DNA from: DAOUKH01 sp964291475
GTDB lineage: Bacteria; Chloroflexota; Dehalococcoidia; SHYB01
Length of the DNA: 64,000 nt
Reading direction: 5' to 3'
Assembly (NCBI GenBank): GCA_964291475.2
Contig: OZ220078.1
Coordinates: 124,001 to 188,000 of the forward strand
The number at the start of each line of letters is the position of its first letter. Positions within the stretch are counted from its first letter, which is position 1. The notes under the pieces are model-generated. The model did no database searches, was not told the DNA's origin, and saw only the letters and a list, made by a program, of their open reading frames with translations. Made by a program: the position numbers and the translations under genes. Shown piece by piece: positions 36,140-53,757 of the stretch.

Positions 36140-37351
36140 CTAGTAGATGACCTGGCGCTCGATGAGGCGCTCGATCTCCTCGGGAGGCAGCGCGAGCTCG
36201 TCGCGGTAGAAGCGCTCGTTGTCGGCCCCCAGAGGACGTCCGAGGCCGCGTATGGCGCCCGGCGTCTCGCTCAATCGCCAAGGGATGCCGTAGGTCACGT
36301 CGGCGGGGTCTAGCTCGTCCACCCGCACGTCGACCGAGGTGCGGCGGGCGACGTCGTGAGGGTCGTGGTAGAGCTCGCTGACCTTGTACGCCGGCGCGGC
36401 GGCGATACCGGCCCGCTGTAGCAGGTGTGTCGCCTCGATATTCGAGCGCTCCCGGGTCCACGCGGCGACGGCCTCGTCCAAGGCGGCGAGGTTGGCCTGG
36501 CGGTCGGCGAGGGTGGCGAAGCGGGGGTCGCGGGCGAGGCCGGGTTGGCCGATGGCGTCGCAGAAGGCGCGCCACTCTTCCTCGCCGTTCACCGCGATGG
36601 AGACCCAGGAGTCGTCGTCCTTGCTTGGATAGATTTCATGCGGGGCCATGTGGGGATGCCGGTTCCCCTTCGGCTTGGGGACCTCGCCGGTCATCTGGTA
36701 CTCGATGATGGGCTCGCCGAGGAAGCCGGGCAGCAGCTCGCTGAACGGCAGGTCGATGAGCTGGCCTTTGCCGGTGCGGGAGCGGTGAAAGACGGCGGTC
36801 ATGATGGCGTAGCCGAGCATGACGCCCATGCCGGGGTCGGGGTCCCAGACGTGGAGCATGGGGCGGCCTTCGTCCTCGGGGTAGCCGACGAGGGCGTCGC
36901 TGCCGACGGCGACGTTCATGGAGGGGCCGAAGGCGAGGAGATCGTCGTAGGGGCCCCACTGACCGGCGGCGGAGAAGGCGGCCATGATGAGGTCGGGCTT
37001 CTCCGTGCGCAGGCTCTCGTAGTCGACGCCGAGGGCGCGCTGCTTGTGCGGGGAGAGGTTGAGGACGAGCACGTCGCCCCAGTGGATCATGCGCTTGAGG
37101 AGGTCGACGCCTTCGGCGTGCAGCAAGTTGAGGGTGACGTAGTACCCGCGGCTCCGGTAGTACCAGTGCGATTCGAGAATCTGGCGCATTGGCGACTTGG
37201 GGCGGCCGAAGTTGCGCTGCACGTCGGTGCCGCTGTTCGACTCGACCCGCGCCACCGTCGCGCCCATGTCGCCGAGGCAGGCGCTGATCTGCGGCCCCGC
37301 CCAGACCTGGGTGAAGTCGACGATGCGGATGCCTTCGAGCGGGAGGCTCAT
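36140..37351 (-). CDS. CaiB/BaiF (family III) CoA-transferase, paralog d
   Basis: The 403-residue protein starts LEGIRIVDFTQVWAGPQISA, has MGATVARVES and the active-site region GKGQLIDLPFSELLPGF. It is the last gene of a leftward operon and overlaps the upstream paralog e by 4 bases (ATGA at 37348-37351), indicating coupled translation and possibly a heteromeric enzyme. Confidence 0.88.
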   Translation of the reverse strand: MSLPLEGIRIVDFTQVWAGPQISACLGDMGATVARVESNSGTDVQRNFGRPKSPMRQILESHWYYRSRGYYVTLNLLHAEGVDLLKRMIHWGDVLVLNLSPHKQRALGVDYESLRTEKPDLIMAAFSAAGQWGPYDDLLAFGPSMNVAVGSDALVGYPEDEGRPMLHVWDPDPGMGVMLGYAIMTAVFHRSRTGKGQLIDLPFSELLPGFLGEPIIEYQMTGEVPKPKGNRHPHMAPHEIYPSKDDDSWVSIAVNGEEEWRAFCDAIGQPGLARDPRFATLADRQANLAALDEAVAAWTRERSNIEATHLLQRAGIAAAPAYKVSELYHDPHDVARRTSVDVRVDELDPADVTYGIPWRLSETPGAIRGLGRPLGADNERFYRDELALPPEEIERLIERQVIY

Positions 37352-38610
37352 ACCGCACCCGCCGCGCGCAGCTTTTCGAGATCGGATGGGGAGCGGCCAA
37401 GAAGGCCGCCGAGCACCTGCTCGTTGTGCTCGCCGAGGCGGGGGGCGGGGCCGGGCTCGACGCGCTCCGACGCCGTTAGCTTGAACGGCGCGCCGGGGAC
37501 GCGCATTGGGGGGCCGCCGTCGGCGGGGATCTGGGTCCAGTAGTCACGGACCTGAAGCTGCTCCCATTCCAACAGCTCGGCGACGGTGTGGGCGGGGTGC
37601 CAGGGGATGCGGCTGTCGCGGAACATCCGCCACAGCTCGGCCTTGGTGTACTTGGCGAGCCAGGGCTTGATCTGGTCGTCGATCTCTTCGGGGTATTCCT
37701 TGCCGGCGGTGTCGCGGTCGGCGAAGCGGGGCTCGCCCATCCACGCGGGATTGCCCATGAGGTCGCCGAACCGCGTCCACTGCTTTTCATGCGCCACGAT
37801 CAGCCCGTAGTAGCCGTCCTTGCACGGGAGGAGGACGAAGGGGTAGATGGTGGGGTTGCGGTTGCCGCCGCGGCGGGGGTAGAAGCCGGTGTCGACGTAG
37901 TCGATGTAGTCCATCGGGTTGTTGTAGGTGTTGATGCAGTCGGCGGTAGAGATGTCGACGTGCTGGCCCCGCCCGGTGCGCTCACGGTTCATGACCGCGA
38001 TCATCGTGGCCGAGGCGGCGTTCATGCCGCCCCAGTAGTCGGCGCGGTCGTAGGGCATGGCGAGAGGCTGCCGCTTGGGATCGCCGGTGCGGTAGGCGAC
38101 GCCGCCCGCCGCCGAGGCGGTGAGCGCGTAGCCTTTGAAGTCGCGGTAGGGGCCGAAGTGGCCGAAGGTGGTGATGGAGGTGTGGACCAGAGTCGGGTTC
38201 GCCGCGACCGTCCGTTCGGGGGTCAGGCCCCAGGCTTCGAGGTCGCCGGGCATGTAGTTGTCGATCAGGATGTCGGCGCGGCGGGCGAGGTCGAGGACGA
38301 GGTCGGCGCCGCCGGGAGCGGCGGGGTCGATAGTGACGCTCTGCTTGCCGGCGTTGAGGTAGAGGAAGAGGCCGCTGCGGTCAGGATCGCCTTCGGCGCC
38401 CTTGGGGTAGGGCCCGTGACGCCGCGCGCGGTCGCCGGCGGGGGGCTCGATCTTGATGACCTCGGCGCCGTAGAGGGTGAGGAGCCGTCCCAAGTAGGGG
38501 GCGGAGATGTACTCGCCGAACTCGACGACGCGCAGCCCTTCCAGCGCGCGGGCCCCCTCGGCGGGGTGCGCCTCCTCGGATGGCGCTCTATCGGTCCGCG
38601 CTTGGGTCAT
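37348..38610 (-). CDS. CaiB/BaiF (family III) CoA-transferase, paralog e
   Basis: The 420-residue protein contains LEGLRVVEFGEYISAPYLGR, GAEVIKIEPPAGDRARR, LFLYLNAGKQSVTID and the active-site region GRGQHVDISTADCINTY. It follows the MerB-like gene by 29 bases and is coupled to paralog d. The acid substrate is not readable from sequence. Confidence 0.88.
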   Translation of the reverse strand: MTQARTDRAPSEEAHPAEGARALEGLRVVEFGEYISAPYLGRLLTLYGAEVIKIEPPAGDRARRHGPYPKGAEGDPDRSGLFLYLNAGKQSVTIDPAAPGGADLVLDLARRADILIDNYMPGDLEAWGLTPERTVAANPTLVHTSITTFGHFGPYRDFKGYALTASAAGGVAYRTGDPKRQPLAMPYDRADYWGGMNAASATMIAVMNRERTGRGQHVDISTADCINTYNNPMDYIDYVDTGFYPRRGGNRNPTIYPFVLLPCKDGYYGLIVAHEKQWTRFGDLMGNPAWMGEPRFADRDTAGKEYPEEIDDQIKPWLAKYTKAELWRMFRDSRIPWHPAHTVAELLEWEQLQVRDYWTQIPADGGPPMRVPGAPFKLTASERVEPGPAPRLGEHNEQVLGGLLGRSPSDLEKLRAAGAV

Positions 38611-38639
38611 GGGCCGCCTCCCCGGCGCAGGGGCCTGCG

Positions 38640-39383
38640 CTAGTCCCAGACCGAAACGTCGAGGCCGCTATCGGCGAAGGCCCGGCGGATCATGTCGCCG
38701 TTCGCCAGGTCGGGGCCGCGGTTGTAGTCGTAGTGGCGGGTGCTCGCCACGCCGTCGACCCACGGGATGCCGTTGGGCGCCGGCATGTGGACGCCGCGCT
38801 TGTCCGGGTACGCCGTCTCCCACACCGCGACGTGATCGGGGTCGATGAAGAAGTTGATGCTGTCGCAGGTGACGATCCAGTCCTTGCGGAAGTCGTAGGG
38901 GCTGACGCCGATGTGGAGCACGGCCGTCTTCGGATCGAAGTCCACCAACTGGCGGTCCTTGGCGCTAAAGCTGATCGGCTCCCAGCAGCAGGGGCAGTGG
39001 GAGTCGACCGTCACGACCTTGCCCGGAAACATGGCGTTGATGGCGCAGGACTCGCCGCCGCAGCCCGCATACCACTTCGACTCACCGTCGACGGTCACGC
39101 GGTGGCGGGTGGCGGCGTTGGAGAAGGGCGGCACCTTGACGATGTCCTCGCTGCCGGGGACGAACATCACCTGGACGGCGCGTTCGAGCTGCCAGAGCGC
39201 GTGCCACGTCTGGTTCTGGTCGAGATCGTTGTCACGCATGATCTGGGGGAGGTTGGGGCTGCGCCCGTGCTCGATGAAGAAGTCCTCCAGGTAAAGGCGG
39301 ACCTTCTTCGCGTTCTCGGTCATTTCGAACCACTCGGAGGCGGTGTTGCGGTAGACGCCATAGGGAGCATAGATCGGATGCAT
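38640..39383 (-). CDS. Alkylmercury-lyase (MerB)-like protein
   Basis: The 247-residue protein has an N-terminal winged-helix part (RSPNLPQIMRDNDLDQNQTW), then the MerB-like core: KWYAGCGGESCAINAMFPG, VVTVDSHCPCCWEPISFS and TCDSINFFIDPDHVAVWE. MerB uses two Cys and an Asp to break carbon-mercury bonds. Here Cys108, Cys113, Cys130, Cys132, Cys133 and Cys173 are present; Cys173 fits the second catalytic Cys, but the Asp equivalent looks like Asn116, so mercury lyase activity is doubtful. It sits between a flavin oxidoreductase and two CoA-transferases with no mercury genes near. AAAGGAGG precedes the ATG. Confidence 0.72.
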   Translation of the reverse strand: MHPIYAPYGVYRNTASEWFEMTENAKKVRLYLEDFFIEHGRSPNLPQIMRDNDLDQNQTWHALWQLERAVQVMFVPGSEDIVKVPPFSNAATRHRVTVDGESKWYAGCGGESCAINAMFPGKVVTVDSHCPCCWEPISFSAKDRQLVDFDPKTAVLHIGVSPYDFRKDWIVTCDSINFFIDPDHVAVWETAYPDKRGVHMPAPNGIPWVDGVASTRHYDYNRGPDLANGDMIRRAFADSGLDVSVWD

Positions 39384-39418
39384 CTCGTCCTCCTTTCGCC
39401 GGACGGCTGGGGCCAGGT

Positions 39419-40579
39419 CTAGGCGACCAGGGCGGCCTGGGGCACGGAGCGGCCGAAGGCGGGCATGACCTCGCGGGCGAAGCGCTTGAGCGACCGCATG
39501 ATGTCTTCGTGCTGGAGCATGCCCGACTGGACGATACAGAGCACCTGGTCGATTTGGTTCGCCTCGTAGCGCTTGAGGACCTTGATGATGCTCTCGGCGC
39601 TCCCGACGCAGAGCCCCTGACTGGTCCGCGCCTTGGCCATCAGCCCCTTCATCTGCTCGTGCGTGGCCTTGGGCCGCTTCTGATGCACCTTCATCCTTCC
39701 CGACGACTGGACGACCTCGTTGCCGTCGTCATCGAAGGTGCGGTGGTCGGCGCCCTTGTACTTGGTCTGCTGAGAGGGGTTGTAGTAGCGGGCGAAGACG
39801 TCCTGGTACCAGATCACCGTCGGGCCGGCGGTCTCGTCGGCCTCGTCGTCCGACTCGCCGCAGTACATCATGCAGAAGGCCGCCGTCTTGTTGTTCACCA
39901 CGCCGGTAACGGGGTTGGCGTTGACCACCTTGTCCTTGTAGCGCTGGATGCGCTCGCCGACGTAGTCGGGGGACTTGGCGGCGAAGGCGAGGACGCCGAG
40001 GCCGAGCTCGCCGGCGATCTCGTAGGTGTCGTCGGAGCCGCAGGCCATCCACATCGGCGGGCTCGGTTTCTGGATCGGCTTGGGGATCACGTTGCGGGGC
40101 GGGATATTGACGAACTTACCCTCATAGGAGAAAGAGTCGGTCTGGAACATCTGGGGGATGATGGTGGCGTTCTCGATCACCTGGGCGCGGCTAAGCTCCG
40201 GGGGCACCTCGAAACCGCCCAATTCCTGCCAGGACGAGCCGCGGCCGACGCCGAACTCGACGCGGCCGTTGCTCATGATGTCGAGGCCGGCGATGCGCTC
40301 GGCCACACGGATCGGGTGGTTGAAGTTGTTCGGGAGCAACACGACACCGTGGCCGATGCGAATGCGCTCGGTGCGCATGGCGCAGGCGGTGAGCCAGATT
40401 TCGGGCGCGGAGGAGCTGGAAAGCTCCTCAAGGAAGTGATGCTCGACGGCCCAGACGCCGTCGAAACCGAGCTGCTCGGCGAGGACGACCTGCTCCAGGC
40501 CCTCCCACCACTTGTTGTACTCGCTGCGGTCGTGCCACGGCTTGGGGTTCGCCAGCTCGTACAGCAATGAGAATTCCAT
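39419..40579 (-). CDS. Luciferase-like (LLM) flavin-dependent oxidoreductase
   Basis: The 386-residue protein has the bacterial-luciferase TIM barrel: FDGVWAVEHHFLEELSSSSA near residue 40, IRIGHGVVLLPNNFNHPIRV, LDIMSNGRVEFGVGRGSSW near 100 and PPMWMACGSDDTYEIAGELG. Members are FMN- or F420-dependent monooxygenases or dehydrogenases. AAGGAG lies 5 bases before ATG 40579. It is 35 bases upstream of the MerB-like gene and probably supplies an oxidative step of the same pathway. Confidence 0.88.
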   Translation of the reverse strand: MEFSLLYELANPKPWHDRSEYNKWWEGLEQVVLAEQLGFDGVWAVEHHFLEELSSSSAPEIWLTACAMRTERIRIGHGVVLLPNNFNHPIRVAERIAGLDIMSNGRVEFGVGRGSSWQELGGFEVPPELSRAQVIENATIIPQMFQTDSFSYEGKFVNIPPRNVIPKPIQKPSPPMWMACGSDDTYEIAGELGLGVLAFAAKSPDYVGERIQRYKDKVVNANPVTGVVNNKTAAFCMMYCGESDDEADETAGPTVIWYQDVFARYYNPSQQTKYKGADHRTFDDDGNEVVQSSGRMKVHQKRPKATHEQMKGLMAKARTSQGLCVGSAESIIKVLKRYEANQIDQVLCIVQSGMLQHEDIMRSLKRFAREVMPAFGRSVPQAALVA

Positions 40580-40681
40580 CTTGACTCCTTGCGGGTTCGC
40601 TGCGCGCGGCGCTCCCGGGCACCGCGCGGAGGCATCAGGTTAACATGTGCCTTCCGCCGCGCCAATCATGGAAACGCGGCC

Positions 40682-41494
40682 CTATTCTCCCGGTTTTCTG
40701 CTGTCGGCGAAGCCCTCGGGCGGCTTGCCGGAGCGGGCGAGGGTAGCGCCGCCGTCGGCGACGATGGTCTGGCCGGTAACGTATTGCGAGAGGTCGGAGG
40801 CGAGGAAGAGCACCACGGAGGCGATCTCGGAGGGGTCGGCGGCGTGGGCCAGCGGGATCTGGGCCTCCATCTCGGCCGACATGCTCGCGGCCACGAGCGG
40901 GGTCTTCACCGAACCCGGCGCGACGGAGTTCACGCGGATGCCGTAGCGCCCGTACTCCCAGGCCAGGGTGCGGGTGAGGTGAATCACCGCCGCCTTGCCC
41001 GCGCCGTAGATGGAGTGGTGCGCCGCCGCGTTCATGCCGCTCACCGAGGAGTAGTTGACGATGACGCCGCCGGCGCCCTGATCGATCATGCGCTTGATCG
41101 CGGCGCGGCAGGGGATGAAGGCCGCCTTGAGGTTCAAGTCCATGACGTCGAAGTAGGACTCGTCGGACCAGTCGGCGGCGGGGGCCCAGGGGTTGCGGGC
41201 CATGCCCCCGGCCACGTTGACCACGCCGTTGATGGGGCCGTAGGCCGCGGCGGCCTTGTCGAAGAGAGCGTCGACCAGGTCGGGGTCGCGGGCGTCGACG
41301 CGGGCCGGCATCGCCGTTCCGCCGGCCTTCACCACGGCGTTGGCGACCATCGTGGCGCGCGACTCGTTATAGTCGGCGACGATGGTCTTGGCGCCGGCCT
41401 CGGCGATGGCGTGGGAGGTGGCTTCGCCCATGCCTCTGCCGCCGCCGATGATGACGAAGACGCGGTCCTTCAGCGAGATTTGCTCCAGGTACAT
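40682..41494 (-). CDS. Short-chain dehydrogenase/reductase
   Basis: The 270-residue protein has the NAD(P) motif VIIGGGRGMGEATSHAIAEA (TGxxxGxG type), the NVAGG strand motif, and YGAGKAAVIHLTR (catalytic YxxxK), ending in GQTIVADGGATL. It is a classical SDR oxidising or reducing a hydroxyl/keto substrate. GGAGG precedes ATG 41494. It is the first gene of the leftward catabolic set, 102 bases before the flavin oxidoreductase. Confidence 0.88.
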   Translation of the reverse strand: MYLEQISLKDRVFVIIGGGRGMGEATSHAIAEAGAKTIVADYNESRATMVANAVVKAGGTAMPARVDARDPDLVDALFDKAAAAYGPINGVVNVAGGMARNPWAPAADWSDESYFDVMDLNLKAAFIPCRAAIKRMIDQGAGGVIVNYSSVSGMNAAAHHSIYGAGKAAVIHLTRTLAWEYGRYGIRVNSVAPGSVKTPLVAASMSAEMEAQIPLAHAADPSEIASVVLFLASDLSQYVTGQTIVADGGATLARSGKPPEGFADSRKPGE

Positions 41495-41597
41495 GGTGTC
41501 CTCCGCTCAGGGGCCAGAGATCGGCCGAACGCCGCGCCCAAGCGGGGATTGTAGGGGGCGGCCCGCGTTCGTGTCCACCTCATTTGAGGAGAAGACG

Positions 41598-41627
41598 TTG
41601 ACAATGAGGCGGCGGTGGGTGTACAAT
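41598..41627 (+). promoter_or_regulatory. Promoter of rpoB
   Basis: A perfect TTGACA (41598-41603) and TACAAT (41622-41627) are separated by 18 bases. The leader to the rpoB ATG is about 135 bases. rplJ-rplL, usually upstream of rpoB, are absent, so rpoBC has its own promoter here. Confidence 0.75.
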
Positions 41628-41770
41628 CACCGTTGCCCTACTATGCCCCTCGTGCGCCCTACGAGCAAGCCGCGTTCAGGGAATCTGCGCCGTCCGGTAC
41701 TGCCTTCCGCTTACCTACTTGGCCTGATTTCGCCTTGGCGCGCCCGAGCCCTCCGAAGGAGCCTTGCCGC

Positions 41771-45868
<4,098 letters not shown>

Positions 45869-45937
45869 CGCGAAAGGAGCAGGCGGAGCATCGAACTGAA
45901 AGGGTGAGGGACCGAGGCTAGCAAAGAAGGGGACGTG

Positions 45938-50518
<4,581 letters not shown>

Positions 50519-50520
50519 CC

Positions 50521-51625
50521 ATGAGCGAACTCCGCGACCAGTTGGACGATTCGAGAGGGCGTATCGCCGATCTCGTGGTGCGTCTTTGACCTCGCCGGCA
50601 AAGAGCGCGAGCTAGCCGCACTGGAGCGCCGCTCCGCGGCGTCCGACTTCTGGAACAACCAGGAGGAGGCCCGCGACGGCATGCGCCGTATCGCCGAGTT
50701 GCGCGACACCGTCACGGAGTGGCGGGGCCTTGAGCGCGATGCCGGCCAACTCGCCGAGCTGCTCGACCTCGCCGACAGCGAGGACGACCGTGCCGTTCAG
50801 GGCGAGGTCGCCCGCGACGCCGCCGCCCTCGCCGCCCGTCTCGACCGCCTCGAGTTCGACCTCGCCCTGAGCGGTCCCCACGACGCCCGCAACGCGCTGC
50901 TCTCGATCCACGCCGGCGCGGGGGGCACCGAGTCGCAGGACTGGGCGGAGATGCTCCTCCGCATGTATCTGCGCTGGGCGGAGCGCCGCGGCTTCGCGGC
51001 CGCCGTGCTCGACATCTCCCACGGGGAGGAGGCCGGCATCAAGAGCGCCCACATCGACCTGAAGGGCAAGTACGCCTACGGCTACGCCAAGTCGGAGAAG
51101 GGCTCCCACCGTCTCATCCGGCTCTCCCCCTTCGACGCCGACCACGCGCGGCATACCTCCTTCGCGCTGGTTGAGGTCATGCCGGAAGCGGACCCGGTCG
51201 AGGTGACGATCGATCCCGACGACCTGCGCCTGGACTACTTCCGCGCCAGCGGCAAGGGCGGCCAGAACGTGCAGAAGAACTCGACGGCGGTGCGCGTCGT
51301 CCACGAGCCGACGGGAATCACCGTGTCCGTCCAGAACGAACGGTCCCAGCGCCAGAACCGGGAAGCGGCGATGACGATCCTCGCCTCCCGCCTCATGCGG
51401 CTCGAGATGGAGAAGCAGGCGAAGGAGAAGGCGCGGCTCAAGGGCGAGTATGTGCCGGCGGAGTGGGGGAACAAGATCCGCAGCTACATCCTCCACCCCT
51501 ACAAGATGGTGAAGGACCACCGAACCGAGTACGACTCCTCCAACCCCGACGCCGTTCTCGACGGCGACCTCGACCCGTTTCTCGGCGCTTACATCCGCCT
51601 CATGGCCGGCGAGAACGGCGGCTAA
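50521..51625 (+). CDS. prfB: Peptide chain release factor 2, expressed by programmed +1 frameshift
   Basis: Translation from ATG 50521 gives 22 codons ending ...VVRL and then meets TGA at 50587. Shifting +1 at CTT-TGA-C continues in the frame 50588-51625 for a total of 367 residues. The product has SPFDADHARHTSFA (the SPF tripeptide specific to RF2, reading UGA/UAA) and SGKGGQNVQKNSTAV with the GGQ motif. The arrangement is the classic RF2 autoregulation, where slow termination at UGA favours the shift. It is coupled to rpoC (2-base gap). The 3' end overlaps the convergent flavin oxidoreductase by 4 bases. Confidence 0.95.
50584..50590 (+). promoter_or_regulatory. prfB programmed frameshift site CTT TGA C
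   Basis: CTTTGAC is identical to the core of the E. coli prfB site. The upstream GGTG, three bases before CTT, could act as the Shine-Dalgarno-like stimulator, though it is weaker than the usual AGGGGG. Confidence 0.92.
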
Positions 51626-52623
51626 GCGAAGGCGCTGATCACCTCGTTAGAGAAGCGCTCGGCGATGCGGCGGTCCCAGGGGCGGGGCGTCATGATCACG
51701 ATGTGGGTGACGCCCACCTCGGCGTAGCGCGCGACCTCCTCGCGCATTTCGGCCGGGCTTCCAATCAGGGCGCCGGCCCGCACGCGAGCCTCCAGCGACT
51801 CCCCCTCGACGCTGTTGCGCGCCTGAGCGGCCGCACCCCGGTCTTGCAGGCCCCGCCCCCGCTTCTCGATGACCTCCCGCGCCCGGCTGGGGTCGTCGGT
51901 GAGCACCATGTCGCAGTAGCGCATGTACTCGATCTCGTTGGGGTCACGGCCTTGGTCGGCGCAGAGCTCCTCGATCCGTGCGATCTTCTCCGCCGCGAAG
52001 GCCGGAGTGCTCAGACTCGCCCAATACTGTGCGTGCTTCGCGGTGAGCGCGAGGCCGGTCTCGCCCACGGCGGCGATGAGCACCGGGGGACGCGGCTTTT
52101 GCACCGGTTTGGGCTCCATCGGCGCGTCTAGGAGCCGGTAGTGCTTGCCCTCGTAGGAGAACGAGCGCTCCGTCCACAGGCCGTGGACCACGTCGAGGGC
52201 CTCGCCGAGCATCTCCTGCCGCACCTTCAACCCTGGGAAGGGGATGCCGTAGGCATCATGGTCTCCCTTCGACCAGGCCGCCCCGATCCCCAGGATCAGC
52301 CGGCCGTTGCTCATCACGTCGATCGTGGAGCAGATCTTCGCCAGCATGGCGGGGTGCCGGTAGGTGACGCCGGTGACCATGCAGCCGAGCTTCAGGGTCT
52401 TGGTGACCGGCGCGAGGCCCGCCATTACGGTCCAGGCCTCCAAGAGTTGCGTGTACATGGCGCGCATCGGGCCGCCCCCGCCGACGCCGTACATGTGGTC
52501 CGAACTGTAGAAGCCGTCGAAGCCGAGCTCCTCCAAGGTCTGGGCGATCTCGACGACCTGCTCGAAGGTGCCCAGGGACATCGTCCCTCCGACGCTGAAG
52601 CGGATGGGCTTGCGCGGCGGCAT
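51622..52623 (-). CDS. LLM-class F420/FMN-dependent oxidoreductase
   Basis: The 333-residue luciferase-like protein has IRFSVGGTMSLGTFEQVVEI at the N-terminus, GFDGFYSSDHMYGVGGGGPM, LGCMVTGVTYRHPAMLAKI, DVMSNGRLILGIGAAWSKGD and PVLIAAVGETGLALTAKHA. The pattern fits F420-dependent members better than the paralog at 39419, but cofactor choice is not certain. It is leftward, convergent with prfB, and 44 bases after the cyclase gene, so the two are probably co-transcribed. Confidence 0.87.
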   Translation of the reverse strand: MPPRKPIRFSVGGTMSLGTFEQVVEIAQTLEELGFDGFYSSDHMYGVGGGGPMRAMYTQLLEAWTVMAGLAPVTKTLKLGCMVTGVTYRHPAMLAKICSTIDVMSNGRLILGIGAAWSKGDHDAYGIPFPGLKVRQEMLGEALDVVHGLWTERSFSYEGKHYRLLDAPMEPKPVQKPRPPVLIAAVGETGLALTAKHAQYWASLSTPAFAAEKIARIEELCADQGRDPNEIEYMRYCDMVLTDDPSRAREVIEKRGRGLQDRGAAAQARNSVEGESLEARVRAGALIGSPAEMREEVARYAEVGVTHIVIMTPRPWDRRIAERFSNEVISAFA

Positions 52624-52667
52624 GGCGGCTCGTTCCTCCTGAGGTGTGGTGCGGCTTCCCGCGCGGG

Positions 52668-53615
52668 CTAGAAGACGGCGATGGGGTTGACCGGCGACCC
52701 GGTGCCGCCGGTGATGCGAAGGGGTCCCATGCTGAACAGGAACTCGTAGCGTCCCAGCCGGTCGCAGGTCGCGGCTAGGGCCTCAAGGTCGCAGTTGTCG
52801 ATCAGCCAGAGGCCCATGGCCACGATGCCGATCTGGTGGACCGGCGCCCGCATCATTGGGTAACCGCTGGGGAAGAGGTCCTGGGCGCTGTCGGAGCCGA
52901 CGGCGGCGACGCCGCGCTCGTGGAACCAAGGGGCGCAGACCGCGTGGAACCCCGGGCGCTGCTCGTAGACCTTCCGCGTGGGGCCCTCCTCGTTCCGGCG
53001 GCGCGCCGCCCCGAAGCGGGCCAGCAGGACGTCCCCCTCGCGGACGGTGACGCCCAGATTGCGCTCCGCCGCGTCGAGGTCCTCCCGGTAGATGCCGTCG
53101 GTCCGCTCCAGCCAATCGACGCCCCGAAGTTTGGGGAAGTCGAGGAGTACGCCGCGGGTGACGACCCCGTCTTTCAGCGCCTCGATGGCCAACGCCTGCG
53201 ACGCTTGGGCCGTCGAGATGAGGTTGGCGGGGCGACCGTTGTAGAGGAGGCCGTCGCGGAGCACGTGCGACAGGCTGTCCACGTGGGTGACGGTGAAGCC
53301 GTGATAGGCGATGCCGAAGAAGTCGCCCGTCGATTGAAGCTCGTCGGGCTGCGTCTTCTTGCCCTCGAACCGCTCGCCGGCGCCGGTCATGAAGTGCAGC
53401 GGCGGCATGTCGAAATCGGCCTCCGCCGTCCGGGGGATCAGGCGGGCGCAAGAGACGGTGATGCCTTCCTTGACCAGGCCCGCGGCGGCGCGGCGCGCCT
53501 CCGGGGTGATGAGGTTGACCGTGCCGAGCTCGTCGTCGTCGCCCCAGCGCCCCCAGTTGCTGCACGAGTCCATGTAGCCAAGGACTTCCTCTTCAGAAGG
53601 AACATAGGGCGCCAT
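52668..53615 (-). CDS. Cyclase-family (kynurenine-formamidase-like) hydrolase
   Basis: The 315-residue protein carries HGFTVTHVDSLSHV near residue 107, a variant of the HxGTHxDxPxH metal site of the cyclase/kynurenine formamidase family, followed by GVLLDFPKLRGVDWL, VREGDVLLARFG and a second region with LIDNCDLEAL. These metal hydrolases open or close amide/ester rings. ATG 53615 gives the usual N-terminus (MAPYVPSEEEVLGYM). A larger in-frame extension upstream would cover the divergent TauE gene and is rejected. Substrate unknown. Confidence 0.85.
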   Translation of the reverse strand: MAPYVPSEEEVLGYMDSCSNWGRWGDDDELGTVNLITPEARRAAAGLVKEGITVSCARLIPRTAEADFDMPPLHFMTGAGERFEGKKTQPDELQSTGDFFGIAYHGFTVTHVDSLSHVLRDGLLYNGRPANLISTAQASQALAIEALKDGVVTRGVLLDFPKLRGVDWLERTDGIYREDLDAAERNLGVTVREGDVLLARFGAARRRNEEGPTRKVYEQRPGFHAVCAPWFHERGVAAVGSDSAQDLFPSGYPMMRAPVHQIGIVAMGLWLIDNCDLEALAATCDRLGRYEFLFSMGPLRITGGTGSPVNPIAVF

Positions 53616-53757
53616 GCCGACCTCCCCGGCCGCCAGCCGTCGCGGCGGGCGCCAGCATAGCAGAATCGGCGCGGGCCACGTTCGAGGTTGCCTCCGAGGG
53701 CGCGCGGGGATACCGTGCGGGCATCCAGCCCGCGCCCCGGCGGCGCTGGACCCCACG

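Noticed and set aside
38640..39383. Calling a mercury-resistance gene
   Set aside because: No merA, merR or transporter nearby and the catalytic Asp is not clearly present; only MerB-likeness is claimed.
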